From Pararhodobacter sp. (GTDB taxonomy: Bacteria > Pseudomonadota > Alphaproteobacteria > Rhodobacterales > Rhodobacteraceae): a DNA stretch of 64,000 bases. Position numbers and translations under genes: made by a program. The stretch covers positions 3,718,501 to 3,782,500 of the forward strand of contig NZ_JAUCBZ010000015.1 of NCBI RefSeq assembly GCF_034676545.1, in the 5' to 3' direction. The notes beneath the pieces are model-generated. The model did not search any database and was not told the origin of the DNA. It saw only the letters and a program-made list of their open reading frames with translations. Shown here in pieces: positions 25,315-33,439 of this stretch (the stretch's first letter is position 1; each line of letters starts with the position of its first letter).

Positions 25315-26331
25315 TTAAAACTGGTCCTCGAAACGCTTGGCCAGCTCTTCGATATTCTCTGGCGGCCAATCTTCGACTTCCATGCCCAGATGCAGCCCCA
25401 TGCCCGACAGCACTTCCTTGATTTCGTTCAAGGATTTGCGGCCAAAGTTCGGGGTGCGCAGCATCTCGGCTTCGGTTTTCTGGATCAGATCGCCGATATA
25501 GACGATGTTGTCGTTCTTCAGGCAGTTTGCAGACCGCACTGACAATTCCAGCTCGTCGACCTTCTTGAGCAGCAGCGGGTTGAACTCCAACCCGTCGTCT
25601 GCATCGCCACGACCTGCGGCTTCGGGCTCGTCGAAGTTGACGAACACTTGCAACTGATCTTGCAGAATACGCGCCGCGAAGGCCACGGCATCCTCGGGCG
25701 TGACCGAGCCATCGGTTTCGATGTTCATGGTCAGCTTGTCATAATCCAGCACCTGACCTTCGCGGGTCGGGGTGACTTCATAGGCGACCTTCTTGACCGG
25801 CGAATAGATCGCGTCGATCGGAATCAGACCGATCGGCGCGTCTTCCGGCCGGTTCTTGTCCGCCGAGACATAGCCCTTGCCGGTGTTGACCGTCAGTTCC
25901 ATGAACAATTCCGCGCCATCGTCGATATGGCAGATGACGTGGTCCTTGTTCAGAACCTCGATGCCCGCCGTGACGGCGATATCGCCCGCCTTCACCACCG
26001 CCGGACCACGCGACGTGATGGTCACGCGCTTGGGGCCGTCAACGTCCATCCGCAGGGCGACGCCCTTGAGGTTCAGGACGATGTCGGTGACATCTTCACG
26101 GACGCCCGCAATCGAGGAAAACTCGTGCAGGACATTGTCGATTTGCACGGACGTGATCGCAGCACCTTGCAGCGACGACATCAGGACACGGCGCAGGGCG
26201 TTGCCCAGCGTCAAACCAAAGCCGCGCTCGAGTGGCTCGGCGATGACCGTCGCCTTGCGGGCGGGGTCTGCACCGGGGCGCACATCCAATTGCGCGGGCT
26301 TGATCAATTCTTGCCAATTCTTGTGGATCAT
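25315..26331 (-). CDS. rpoA: DNA-directed RNA polymerase subunit alpha
   Basis: 338-residue alpha subunit. The N-terminal assembly domain includes ERGFGLTLGNALRRVLMSS. The C-terminal domain (about residues 255-338) includes KNDNIVYIGDLI and RTPNFGRKSLNEIKEVL for UP-element and activator contacts. The order rpsM-rpsK-rpoA-rplQ is the usual alpha operon. A hairpin lies between rpsK and rpoA. Confidence 0.98.
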   Translation of the reverse strand: MIHKNWQELIKPAQLDVRPGADPARKATVIAEPLERGFGLTLGNALRRVLMSSLQGAAITSVQIDNVLHEFSSIAGVREDVTDIVLNLKGVALRMDVDGPKRVTITSRGPAVVKAGDIAVTAGIEVLNKDHVICHIDDGAELFMELTVNTGKGYVSADKNRPEDAPIGLIPIDAIYSPVKKVAYEVTPTREGQVLDYDKLTMNIETDGSVTPEDAVAFAARILQDQLQVFVNFDEPEAAGRGDADDGLEFNPLLLKKVDELELSVRSANCLKNDNIVYIGDLIQKTEAEMLRTPNFGRKSLNEIKEVLSGMGLHLGMEVEDWPPENIEELAKRFEDQF

Positions 26332-26408
26332 GGTGTCGCCTCCATACTTGTACCCGGTTCATGATCAAACCGGGCACGCCCGAGGGTCAGTCAGACAAAA
26401 TGCCAAAG

Positions 26409-26433
26409 CGGACCGCGCCAAAGGCGCGGTCCG
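26409..26433 (-). other. Intercistronic hairpin between rpsK and rpoA
   Basis: A perfect 11-bp GC-rich stem (26409-26419 with 26423-26433, AAA loop) lies in the 119-bp gap. No strong T-run follows on the minus strand, so mRNA processing or attenuation is likelier than full termination. Confidence 0.5.
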
Positions 26434-26450
26434 TATTCAAGAGATGCGCG

Positions 26451-26840
26451 TTAAACGCGACGACGCTTGGGCGGGCGGCAGCCGTTATGCGCCATGGGCG
26501 TCACATCGCGGATCGAGGTGACAACCAGCCCTGCCGCAGCCAGTGCACGCAGTGCCGATTCACGCCCCGAACCCGGGCCCTGAACTTCGACTTCCAGCGT
26601 GCGCAGACCGTGGTCCTGCGCCTTTTTGGCGGCATCTTCTGCAGCAAGCTGTGCTGCATAGGGTGTCGATTTCCGCGAGCCTTTGAAGCCCATGGTGCCA
26701 GCCGACGACCATGAGATCGCATTGCCCTGCACGTCCGAGATCAGGATCTTGGTGTTGTTGAACGTCGAATTCACATGCGCCACACCGGCAGCAATGTTTT
26801 TGCGTTCCTTACGCTTGACGCGTACTTTTTCGCGAGCCAT
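26451..26840 (-). CDS. rpsK: 30S ribosomal protein S11
   Basis: 129-residue small-subunit platform protein. GVAHVNSTFNNTKILI near the N-terminus and the C-terminal DVTPMAHNGCRPPKRRRV are nearly invariant in S11. It lies 15 bp after rpsM on the same transcript. Confidence 0.98.
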   Translation of the reverse strand: MAREKVRVKRKERKNIAAGVAHVNSTFNNTKILISDVQGNAISWSSAGTMGFKGSRKSTPYAAQLAAEDAAKKAQDHGLRTLEVEVQGPGSGRESALRALAAAGLVVTSIRDVTPMAHNGCRPPKRRRV

Positions 26841-26855
26841 CAGTCCTGCCTCCCC

Positions 26856-27224
26856 TTACTTCTTCTTACCAGCAATGGCCTTTGCGGGGCCTTTGCGAGT
26901 ACGAGCGTTGGTGTGCGTGCGCTGGCCGCGCACTGGCAGGTTGCGACGATGCCGCAGGCCACGGTACGAGCCCATGTCCATGGCGCGCTTGATGTTCATC
27001 TGAACTTCGCGGCGCAGGTCGCCTTCAACTTTGACGTTGGCGTCGATGTATTCGCGAATCGCCAGAACTTCGGCATCCGACAACTGATTGACGCGCCGTG
27101 CAGGCTCGATGTTCAGGGCGGTGATGATCTGTTCGGCAATCGACGGACCGATGCCCGTGATATAGGTCAACGCGATGGGAACGCGCTTTCCGGTCGGGAT
27201 GTTAACGCCAGCAATACGTGCCAC
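26856..27224 (-). CDS. rpsM: 30S ribosomal protein S13
   Basis: 122-residue protein of the small-subunit head. The start is a GTG at 27224 giving MARIAGVNIPTGKRV, preceded by AAGGAAA. The longer open frame upstream is not conserved. GLRHRRNLPVRGQRT and the basic tail AKAIAGKKK are typical. First gene of the rpsM-rpsK-rpoA-rplQ group. Confidence 0.96.
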   Translation of the reverse strand: MARIAGVNIPTGKRVPIALTYITGIGPSIAEQIITALNIEPARRVNQLSDAEVLAIREYIDANVKVEGDLRREVQMNIKRAMDMGSYRGLRHRRNLPVRGQRTHTNARTRKGPAKAIAGKKK

Positions 27225-27619
27225 GCGGTATTTTCCTTTTTGTTGCGGTTCCGTAGTCCCAGAACCTTTTTTCACAACACGCGCCGCAGGTGGCCGTGCC
27301 AAGCAAATAACCCGAGTCGGCGAGCGACTCGGATCGGGTATCAGGCGCTTCGCCTATGGGGTTTTGCGCGGCGGGTCAAGAGTGACAAGACACTGTCAAG
27401 AAATTTCTCGGCGACACGGCGGCTTTCGGTCAATGTATCGCAGGTTCGGCACCGGAATCGGTCGGCAAGTGCCGAGTCCAGCAGGTCGCAAAGCCACGCG
27501 AGTCGGGTGACCACGCGGGATTGCCAGAGGCCGCGCGACAGGACGGTCCGCGCCCCAGGACAGTCCGCGCCCAGGCGGGGGCCAAGGGCAAGACGCCTTT
27601 GGCCCCTGCGAAAACCCGG
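27225..27619. other. Gap between adk and rpsM
   Basis: 395 bp without a supportable gene. It contains an 8-bp hairpin just past adk (27578-27585 with 27599-27606), a candidate promoter (27351-27379) and an 8-bp hairpin (27312-27319 with 27325-27332). These suggest partial termination after adk and renewed initiation before rpsM. Confidence 0.45.
27351..27379 (-). promoter_or_regulatory. Weak candidate promoter upstream of rpsM
   Basis: TTGACC (27374-27379) and TAGGCG (27351-27356) are spaced 17 bp on the minus strand. The -35 is good and the -10 is poor, so this is only a suggestion. Confidence 0.3.
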
Positions 27620-28264
27620 TCAGTCGGTGATTGCCTTGGCCACGGCCGCCTTGACCGCACCCATGGCTTGCAAGCCATCGACCACGCGCAGCTTGCCTTT
27701 GGCATAATAGTAGCCGATCAGCGGCGAGGTCTTTTTGTAGTATTCCATCAAACGCTGGCGCAGGCTGTCTTCGTTGTCATCCGCGCGCCGCTTGAGGTTG
27801 CTGGACCCGCATTCGTCGCAGACCCCCTCGACCTTGGTCGGCTTGGTGCGGTCGTGATAGACCTCACCGCACGCACCGCAGGTGTAGCGCCCGGTGATGC
27901 GATCCACGAGGGCTTCGTCGTTAACCCGCAGCTCGATGACGGCGTCGATCTGCTGCCCTTTGGCGGCCAGCAGAGCCTCCAGCGCGTCGGCTTGCGCCAG
28001 GGTGCGCGGGAAGCCGTCAAAGATGAAGCCGCCGGTGTGGGGGCCGTCGAGTTGCTCGGCGATCAGACCGATCACGATGTCATCGGTCACCAGCTGCCCG
28101 GCATCCATCACCGCCGCAACCTTGTTGCCCATCTCGGTGCCCGAGGTCCGCGCGGCGCGCAGCATATCCCCGGTCGACAGTTGCTTCATGCCGCGTTGTT
28201 CCACGAGGACACGCGCCTGCGTGCCTTTCCCAGCGCCCGGAGCGCCCAGCATTATGATGTTCAT
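27620..28264 (-). CDS. adk: Adenylate kinase
   Basis: 214-residue enzyme converting ATP plus AMP to two ADP. The P-loop is GAPGAGKGT at the N-terminus and FDGFPRTLAQA marks the AMP/CORE region. The LID carries four cysteines in CGACGEVYHD...CDECGSSNL, so it is the zinc-binding long form. The start overlaps the secY stop (ATGA), the common secY-adk coupling. Confidence 0.97.
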   Translation of the reverse strand: MNIIMLGAPGAGKGTQARVLVEQRGMKQLSTGDMLRAARTSGTEMGNKVAAVMDAGQLVTDDIVIGLIAEQLDGPHTGGFIFDGFPRTLAQADALEALLAAKGQQIDAVIELRVNDEALVDRITGRYTCGACGEVYHDRTKPTKVEGVCDECGSSNLKRRADDNEDSLRQRLMEYYKKTSPLIGYYYAKGKLRVVDGLQAMGAVKAAVAKAITD

Positions 28265-29631
28265 CGCAGGGCTGGCCCCTTCTTCTTGGTGTTGCCCTTC
28301 TTGCCGCGGCTGCCACGCAGTTGCGACCGCTCAAGCAAACCCTCGTATTGGTGGGCGACGAGATGCGATTGCACCTGGCTCATGGTGTCGAGGGTCACCG
28401 CCACAACGATCAGTACCGAGGTCCCGCCGAAATAGAACGGAATCGACAGTTGCGCGCGCAGGATTTCCGGCAGCAAAGCCACGAAGGCCAGATACAGGGC
28501 GCCGACGGTCGTCAGACGGGTCACGACGTAATACAGGTAATCCTCGGTGCGTTTGCCGGGGCGGATACCGGGAATGAAACCGTTCTGGTTCTTCAGGTTG
28601 TCAGCCACGTCATCAACCTTGAACGACACGTTCAGCGTGTAGAAGAAGGTGAAGAAGATGATCAACCCGGTGAAGAACGCCAGATACAGCGGCTGGCCCG
28701 GCCCGAAATAGGCAAGGATCGTCGCCATGATCGGGTTGGTGGCGTTGCCCGAGAAGGTCGAGATCGTGGTCGGCAGCAGCAACAGCGACGAGGCAAAGAT
28801 CGCCGGAATCACGTTGGCCGGGTTGACCTTGATCGGCAGATGCGAGGAGCCGCCGTCGTAAACCTTCATGCCGACCTGACGCCGGGGGTACTGGATATGA
28901 ACCTTTCGCAAGGCCCTCTCCATGAACACCACGAAGGCGACAAGCGCGATCATCATCACCAGGATGCCGATCACCACAACCGGGCTGACAGTGCCCGAGC
29001 GGCCCTGGCTGAGGAATTGCGCCAACTGGCCGGGAACCTCGGCAATGATGCCGACAAAGATGATCAGCGACACGCCGTTGCCGATCCCGCGCGCGGTGAT
29101 CTGCTCGCCCAGCCACATCAGGAACAGGGTGCCGCCGACCAGCGTGATGATCGTGGAAATGCGGAAGAACCAGCCCGGTGCGGTGGCCAGATCGCCCGCC
29201 TCAAGGCTGATGGCCAGCGCATAGGACTGCATCAGGGCCAGCAAAACCGTGCCGTAGCGGGTATATTGGTTCAGCTTGCGCCGCCCCAGCTCGCCCTCTT
29301 TGCGCAGGTTCTGCCAGGGGCCATACATCGAGGCGACCAACTGCACGATGATCGACGCCGAAATATACGGCATGATGCCGAGCGCGAAGATCCCCATACG
29401 GGCAATCGCGCCGCCGGTGAACATGTTGAGCATGCCACCGATGCCGGCCGCGGCGTCGGTCATGAACTCGCGCAATGCACCGCCGTCGATGCCGGGCACT
29501 GGAATATATGTGCCCAGACGGTAAACAATCAAAAGCCCGAGCGCGAAAAGGATGCGCTGGCGGAGATCTTTCGCCTTGACGAGGGTGGCCCAAGAAGTGT
29601 TGGCCGCCATTTGCTCTGCAGCTGATGCCAT
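28261..29631 (-). CDS. secY: Protein translocase subunit SecY
   Basis: 456-residue, ten-helix pore of the Sec translocon. It opens MASAAEQMAANTSWATLVKAKDLRQRI. The plug region follows GLLIVYRLGTYIPVPGID, and FKVDDVADNLKNQNGFIPGIRPGKRT and the C-terminal helix with MSQVQSHLVAHQYEGLL are well conserved. An ATG 11 codons upstream is less likely. It lies between rplO and adk. Confidence 0.97.
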   Translation of the reverse strand: MASAAEQMAANTSWATLVKAKDLRQRILFALGLLIVYRLGTYIPVPGIDGGALREFMTDAAAGIGGMLNMFTGGAIARMGIFALGIMPYISASIIVQLVASMYGPWQNLRKEGELGRRKLNQYTRYGTVLLALMQSYALAISLEAGDLATAPGWFFRISTIITLVGGTLFLMWLGEQITARGIGNGVSLIIFVGIIAEVPGQLAQFLSQGRSGTVSPVVVIGILVMMIALVAFVVFMERALRKVHIQYPRRQVGMKVYDGGSSHLPIKVNPANVIPAIFASSLLLLPTTISTFSGNATNPIMATILAYFGPGQPLYLAFFTGLIIFFTFFYTLNVSFKVDDVADNLKNQNGFIPGIRPGKRTEDYLYYVVTRLTTVGALYLAFVALLPEILRAQLSIPFYFGGTSVLIVVAVTLDTMSQVQSHLVAHQYEGLLERSQLRGSRGKKGNTKKKGPALR

Positions 29632-29737
29632 GGTCCGTGTCTCTTTCATGGACAGCGCCGCCAAACCGGGTCCCGGTCGGCGGCGCAGGAAAACCTATGA
29701 GAATGATGTAAGGGGCGAAGCGCCCACCCACAACACC

Positions 29738-30217
29738 TTATTCGGCGGCTTCTACGGCTTGGACCGAAACTTTCAGTGAACCACCAGCTTTTTCGACGGC
29801 TGCAATCGCAGGCGCCGAGGCACCGGTCACCGAAATGTTCAGCGCGCGGGTGACGTCACCCTTGGCCAGAACGCGGATCCCGTCCAACTTGCGACGCACC
29901 AGACCCGAGGCCACCAGCACGTCCTCGTTGATCTCGGCTTTCGCGTCGATCTTGCCGGCCTCGATGAAGCCCTCGATCGCGCCGAGGTTGACCACGGCCC
30001 ATTCCTTGCGGTTCGGCTTGTTGAAGCCGCGCTTTGGCAGGCGACGGTAGAGGGGCATCTGGCCGCCTTCATACGCGTTGATCGCCACGCCCGAGCGTGA
30101 TTTCTGACCTTTGATACCACGGCCAGCGGTCTTGCCCTTGCCCGAACCCGGACCACGCGCAACGCGCTTCTTGGTCTTGTTGGCACCCGGATTGTCACGA
30201 ATTTCGTTCAGTTTCAT
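29738..30217 (-). CDS. rplO: 50S ribosomal protein L15
   Basis: 159-residue protein starting MKLNEIRDNPGANKTKKRVARG, then GSGKGKTAGRGIKGQKSRSG, the glycine-rich L15 signature. A GGAG site lies about 6 nt upstream of the ATG. Unlike the usual arrangement it is not next to rpmD: two unrelated genes intervene, and a promoter-like sequence lies about 95 bp upstream. Confidence 0.97.
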   Translation of the reverse strand: MKLNEIRDNPGANKTKKRVARGPGSGKGKTAGRGIKGQKSRSGVAINAYEGGQMPLYRRLPKRGFNKPNRKEWAVVNLGAIEGFIEAGKIDAKAEINEDVLVASGLVRRKLDGIRVLAKGDVTRALNISVTGASAPAIAAVEKAGGSLKVSVQAVEAAE

Positions 30218-30311
30218 GTCGCTTCTCCTTGACCGGAATACCCCACCAGCGACGGATCGGGGCAACGCGGCGTTTCTTTGTTGAGTCGGCCCGGTGGGGG
30301 CAGACTGGGGG

Positions 30312-30340
30312 CGTATAGACGGGTGCGGTTCGGCAATCAA
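30312..30340 (-). promoter_or_regulatory. Promoter-like sequence driving rplO-secY-adk
   Basis: TTGATT (30335-30340) and TATACG (30312-30317) with a 17-bp spacer, lying between the secreted-protein gene and rplO. It would let the second half of the spc operon be transcribed despite the inserted genes. Confidence 0.55.
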
Positions 30341-30355
30341 GCCCGCATGAGGCCC

Positions 30356-30991
30356 TCAATCGCCGCGCGGGCGCATGAACACCGTGATATCGCCGACGAT
30401 ATCATTCACGCCCCAATTGCGATGCCTGAGCTGGCCGTTGACGATATAGAGATCGCGCACCTGATATTCGGACAAGTCATAACCGTCATTGCGGCTGAGA
30501 AGGACATAGGCGTCGCGGCGGCTTTCCCCCGGCTCGATCAGCGCGAACAGATCGGGCGGCATCGAGGCATCGACCGCGCGCAGCACCTCCAGCACCTCGT
30601 CGTAATCGCTGACGCGGTCATCGCGCAGGAAACACGCGGCCTCCAACCCCGCGCCCAGCACCGCGCCGCCGGCCGTGACCAGCGGCGAGTCGCCCGCCAC
30701 TACGGCCACCGCCGCGCCCAATACGCGCGCGGTCCGGGCCACGAAGCCGTCATCCGCATTGCCCTGTCGTCCGGCGTCGGTCGAGCCCACGCGGGTCTCA
30801 CCCGTGCTGGGGTTGAACATGACAAAGACCATGCCGCCGGTTTCGTCGCGCAGGCCGACCGTGTCGCGCGCGGCCTCGACCGCAGGCGATTCTTGCCGCG
30901 GGATCATGTTGGACAGGCGGTAGTTGCACAGACTGGCCGCAGCGGGAACCGGCGCGCTGGCGACGGCAAGACAGAGCAAGACAAAGCGCAT
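30356..30991 (-). CDS. Secreted protein of unknown function inserted in the spc operon
   Basis: 211 residues. A short Sec-type signal peptide MRFVLLCLAVASAPVPAAA precedes a probable mature start at SLCNYRLS. The mature part includes a hydrophobic glycine/alanine-rich stretch (about residues 88-116, ARVLGAAVAVVAGDSP...GGAVLGAGLEAA), which could be membrane-associated. No domain was recognised. It lies between ectC and rplO, where no gene is usually found, and the rplO promoter starts just beyond its stop. Confidence 0.7.
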   Translation of the reverse strand: MRFVLLCLAVASAPVPAAASLCNYRLSNMIPRQESPAVEAARDTVGLRDETGGMVFVMFNPSTGETRVGSTDAGRQGNADDGFVARTARVLGAAVAVVAGDSPLVTAGGAVLGAGLEAACFLRDDRVSDYDEVLEVLRAVDASMPPDLFALIEPGESRRDAYVLLSRNDGYDLSEYQVRDLYIVNGQLRHRNWGVNDIVGDITVFMRPRGD

Positions 30992-31090
30992 GGTGATTCC
31001 GGGTGGCTGAGTGCGCGACGCTAGGCCAGTGCCCGGGAAAAGGGAAGCACGGGGCGATCAACTCTGGATGAGGCGCACCGTGCGGGGGGC

Positions 31091-31122
31091 GACGGACGGT
31101 GCGTGCAAGCACACACCCTACG
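31091..31122 (-). repeat. REP-like element A2 overlapping the ectC stop
   Basis: A 32-bp element with GTAG head at 31121-31118 and palindrome to 31098. The ectC stop codon TAG is part of the GTAG head. It is the inverted counterpart of element A3 (31608-31639) with two mismatches, so ectC lies between inverted copies. Confidence 0.8.
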
Positions 31123-31510
31123 AACCCGTGCCCTGCGCAACGTAGCTGCCATCCTTGTCATGCGTCTCCTGTCCGGTCAAAGCCGGAGTGAAAATGCACA
31201 GGATGCGCATATCGGTCTGGGCCCGCAGAATATGCGCGTCATGCTGATCAAGCACATAGACCGACCCGGGGGCCAAGGCGTGAACCCTGCCCGTGGCAAC
31301 GTCCTCGACGGTGCCCTGCCCGGCGATCACATAATTCGTCTCGATGTGGTTCTTGTAATGCAGGCGTTGCTCGGTGCCCGCGAGGCAGAGCGTATCGTGG
31401 AGGGAATATCCAAGCCCATCGGACGCCAGCAACAAACGGCGGCTCTCGAAGGCGTCGCCCTTGACGTGGGCGGGGGTGTCGATGATCTGATCGAGGCGTT
31501 TGACAATCAT
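31118..31510 (-). CDS. ectC: Solitary L-ectoine synthase (EctC)
   Basis: 130-residue cupin that cyclises N-gamma-acetyl-diaminobutyrate to the osmolyte ectoine. The iron ligands known from characterised EctC fall at the same numbers here: Glu57 (HIETNY), Tyr85 (GSVYVLD) and His93 (QHDAHILR). The end reads TGQETHDKDGSY plus a short extension. No ectA, ectB or ectD lies nearby, so this is an orphan EctC whose precursor must come from elsewhere or whose reaction differs. It sits inside the ribosomal cluster after an rpmD terminator. Confidence 0.9.
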   Translation of the reverse strand: MIVKRLDQIIDTPAHVKGDAFESRRLLLASDGLGYSLHDTLCLAGTEQRLHYKNHIETNYVIAGQGTVEDVATGRVHALAPGSVYVLDQHDAHILRAQTDMRILCIFTPALTGQETHDKDGSYVAQGTGS

Positions 31511-31563
31511 GGCCTGGGTCCCTTTCCGGAAGCGTATCGGGTGATCACGCACAAAGCAGCACA

Positions 31564-31592
31564 GAAAAAGCCCCGACCTTGCGGGCGGGGCT
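31564..31592 (-). terminator. Intrinsic terminator between rpmD and ectC
   Basis: A perfect 7-bp GC stem AGCCCCG/CGGGGCT (31569-31575 with 31586-31592) is followed on the minus strand by a T-run. It lies about 45 bp after the rpmD stop and splits the spc operon. Confidence 0.8.
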
Positions 31593-31607
31593 GATTCGAC
31601 AAGCATC

Positions 31608-31639
31608 CGTAGGGTGCGTGCTGGCACGCACCGTCCGTC
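31608..31639 (+). repeat. REP-like element A3 overlapping the rpmD stop
   Basis: GTAG head at 31609-31612 with palindrome to 31632 and a GTCCGTC extension that runs into the rpmD stop codon TGA (31640-31638). It is inverted relative to A2, with 30 of 32 positions matching. Confidence 0.8.
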
Positions 31640-31823
31640 AGGCTTTTTCTTCGATGATCTGCACCATGTGCGAGACCGATGCCACCATACCGCGGACCGA
31701 GGGGGTATCCTCAAGCTCGCGGGTGCGGTTCATCTTGTTCAGGCCCAAACCCTTCAGCGTGGCACGCTGGCTGGCGGGGCGACGGATCGGCGAGCCGATC
31801 TGTTTGACAACAATAGTAGCCAT
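31638..31823 (-). CDS. rpmD: 50S ribosomal protein L30
   Basis: 61-residue protein with VVKQIGSPIRRPASQRATLKG... and LGLNKMNRTRELEDTPSVRGM, the classic L30 fold pattern. It is 12 bp after rpsE. It is followed at once by a REP-like element and a terminator rather than by rplO. Confidence 0.96.
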   Translation of the reverse strand: MATIVVKQIGSPIRRPASQRATLKGLGLNKMNRTRELEDTPSVRGMVASVSHMVQIIEEKA

Positions 31824-31835
31824 GTCCCGTTCTCC

Positions 31836-32399
31836 TTACGCGTCTGCGGCTGCAGCTTCGGTTTCGGGCTTCTTCAGGATGTCGCCCACTTTCTTGCCGC
31901 GACGCTGCGCGACCTGACGGGGGCTGGCTTCCTTCTTGAGGCCGTCAATCGTTGCACGGACCATGTTATAGGGGTTCTGCGAACCCAGCGACTTTGCAAC
32001 GACGTCCTGCAGGCCGAGCATCTCGAACACGGCACGCATCGGACCACCGGCGATAACACCAGTACCCGCAACTGCGGTGCGCATGATCACGCGTCCAGCG
32101 CCATGACGGCCCTCGACATCGTGGTGCAGCGTGCGACCGTCGCGCAGCGGCACGCGGATCATCTGACGTTTGGCTTGTTCGGTGGCTTTGCGCACTGCCT
32201 CAGGAACTTCCTTGGCCTTGCCCTTGCCGAAGCCGACGCGGCCTTTTTGATCGCCGACAACCACAAGAGCAGCAAAGCCGAAGCGCTTGCCACCTTTTAC
32301 GGTTTTCGACACACGGTTGATCGCAACCAGACGATCCTGAAACTCAGGGTTTTCGTCACGGTCTTCGCGACGGCCCCGACGGTTATCACGTTCTGCCAT
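31836..32399 (-). CDS. rpsE: 30S ribosomal protein S5
   Basis: 187-residue protein with an Arg/Asp-rich N-terminal tail (MAERDNRRGRREDRDE), the RNA-binding FGFAALVVVGDQKGRVGFGKGKAKEVPEA-type region and GVIAGGPMRAVFEMLG. The C-terminal tail is Ala-rich. Positioned between rplR and rpmD as in the standard spc order. Confidence 0.97.
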   Translation of the reverse strand: MAERDNRRGRREDRDENPEFQDRLVAINRVSKTVKGGKRFGFAALVVVGDQKGRVGFGKGKAKEVPEAVRKATEQAKRQMIRVPLRDGRTLHHDVEGRHGAGRVIMRTAVAGTGVIAGGPMRAVFEMLGLQDVVAKSLGSQNPYNMVRATIDGLKKEASPRQVAQRRGKKVGDILKKPETEAAAADA

Positions 32400-32489
32400 A
32401 AAGGCATCCTTTCAGAGGTGGCGCAGCATGGCGCCGACAAAGTCGATCGCAGTGGGCCGCCGGGCATGCCGGCACCCCCCCGATCATCG

Positions 32490-32514
32490 AGGCGGCGCTG
32501 TTGAGGCGCCGCCT
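32490..32514 (-). other. Hairpin between rplR and rpsE
   Basis: A perfect 9-bp stem AGGCGGCGC/GCGCCGCCT (32490-32498 with 32506-32514) directly after rplR, in a 124-bp gap that is long for this operon. No T-run, so it is likely a processing or stability element. Confidence 0.45.
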
Positions 32515-32523
32515 GCATGGTGC

Positions 32524-32883
32524 TTAGAACTTCAGGCCGCCTTCGCGGGCGGCGTCGGCAACCGCCTTGACCTTCCCGTGAAACAGGAACCCACCGCGGT
32601 CGAAATAGCACTCCTCGACGCCGGCCGCTTTCGCGCGCTCGGCAATCTTGGCGCCAACCTTGGTGGCCGCAGCGATGTTGTTCACACCGACCACGCCCAA
32701 TTCCTTTTCCAGCGTCGACGCCGCCGCAACGGTCACCCCGTTGAGATCGTCGATCAGCTGGACGCTGATGTTCTTGTTCGAACGGTGAACCGACAGGCGC
32801 ATACGGCCATTGGCGGTTTTCCGCAGTTTGTTCCGAACGCGCTGACGACGCTTCTGGAACAGCTTCATTTTGGTGTTCGCCAT
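32524..32883 (-). CDS. rplR: 50S ribosomal protein L18
   Basis: 119-residue 5S rRNA-binding protein. RRQRVRNKLRKTANGRMRLSV and FDRGGFLFHGKVKAVADAAREGGL are characteristic. It follows rplF by 11 bp. Confidence 0.97.
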   Translation of the reverse strand: MANTKMKLFQKRRQRVRNKLRKTANGRMRLSVHRSNKNISVQLIDDLNGVTVAAASTLEKELGVVGVNNIAAATKVGAKIAERAKAAGVEECYFDRGGFLFHGKVKAVADAAREGGLKF

Positions 32884-32894
32884 CGTTAACGCCC

Positions 32895-33428
32895 TTACTT
32901 CTTCTTGCCTTCTTTGCGGAAGATATACTCATCCTTGTAGCGAATGCCTTTGCCCTTATAGGGCTCTGGCGGACGCCATCCGCGAATGTTGGCGGCAACC
33001 TGACCGACCTGCTGCTCGTCGATACCTTCGACGATCACTTCGGTGGGCTTGGGCGAGGTGACGGTCACGCCCGCAGGGACGGTGAAGATCACATCGTGGC
33101 TGTAGCCAAGCGACAATTTCAGGTCCGACCCCTGCATCGCGGCGCGGTAACCCACGCCGACCAGCTCGAGGTCTTTTTTGAACCCGGTGGAAACGCCGGT
33201 CGCCAGGTTTGCAACCATCGAGCGGGCCATTCCCCACTGCTGGCGCGCACGCTTGGACGACCCGCGCGGCTTTACCAGAACCGAGCCATCTTCCAGAATC
33301 AGGTCGATGTCATCGGTTGCGGTGAACGTGCGGGTCCCCTTGGGGCCCTTCATTTCGATACGCTGACCCGAGATCGTCGCGGTGACGCCCTTGGGCAGAT
33401 CAACAGGCTTCTTGCCAATACGAGACAT
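32895..33428 (-). CDS. rplF: 50S ribosomal protein L6
   Basis: 177-residue protein opening MSRIGKKPVDLPKGV. Two similar alpha-beta domains follow, and the C-terminal signature PEPYKGKGIRYKDEYIFRKE is present. It sits between rpsH and rplR with short gaps. Confidence 0.97.
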   Translation of the reverse strand: MSRIGKKPVDLPKGVTATISGQRIEMKGPKGTRTFTATDDIDLILEDGSVLVKPRGSSKRARQQWGMARSMVANLATGVSTGFKKDLELVGVGYRAAMQGSDLKLSLGYSHDVIFTVPAGVTVTSPKPTEVIVEGIDEQQVGQVAANIRGWRPPEPYKGKGIRYKDEYIFRKEGKKK

Positions 33429-33439
33429 GTCAGCCCTCC

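Noticed and set aside
31118..31510. Complete ectoine biosynthesis locus
   Set aside because: No ectA, ectB, ectD or ask_ect gene is present on either side; only ectC is found.
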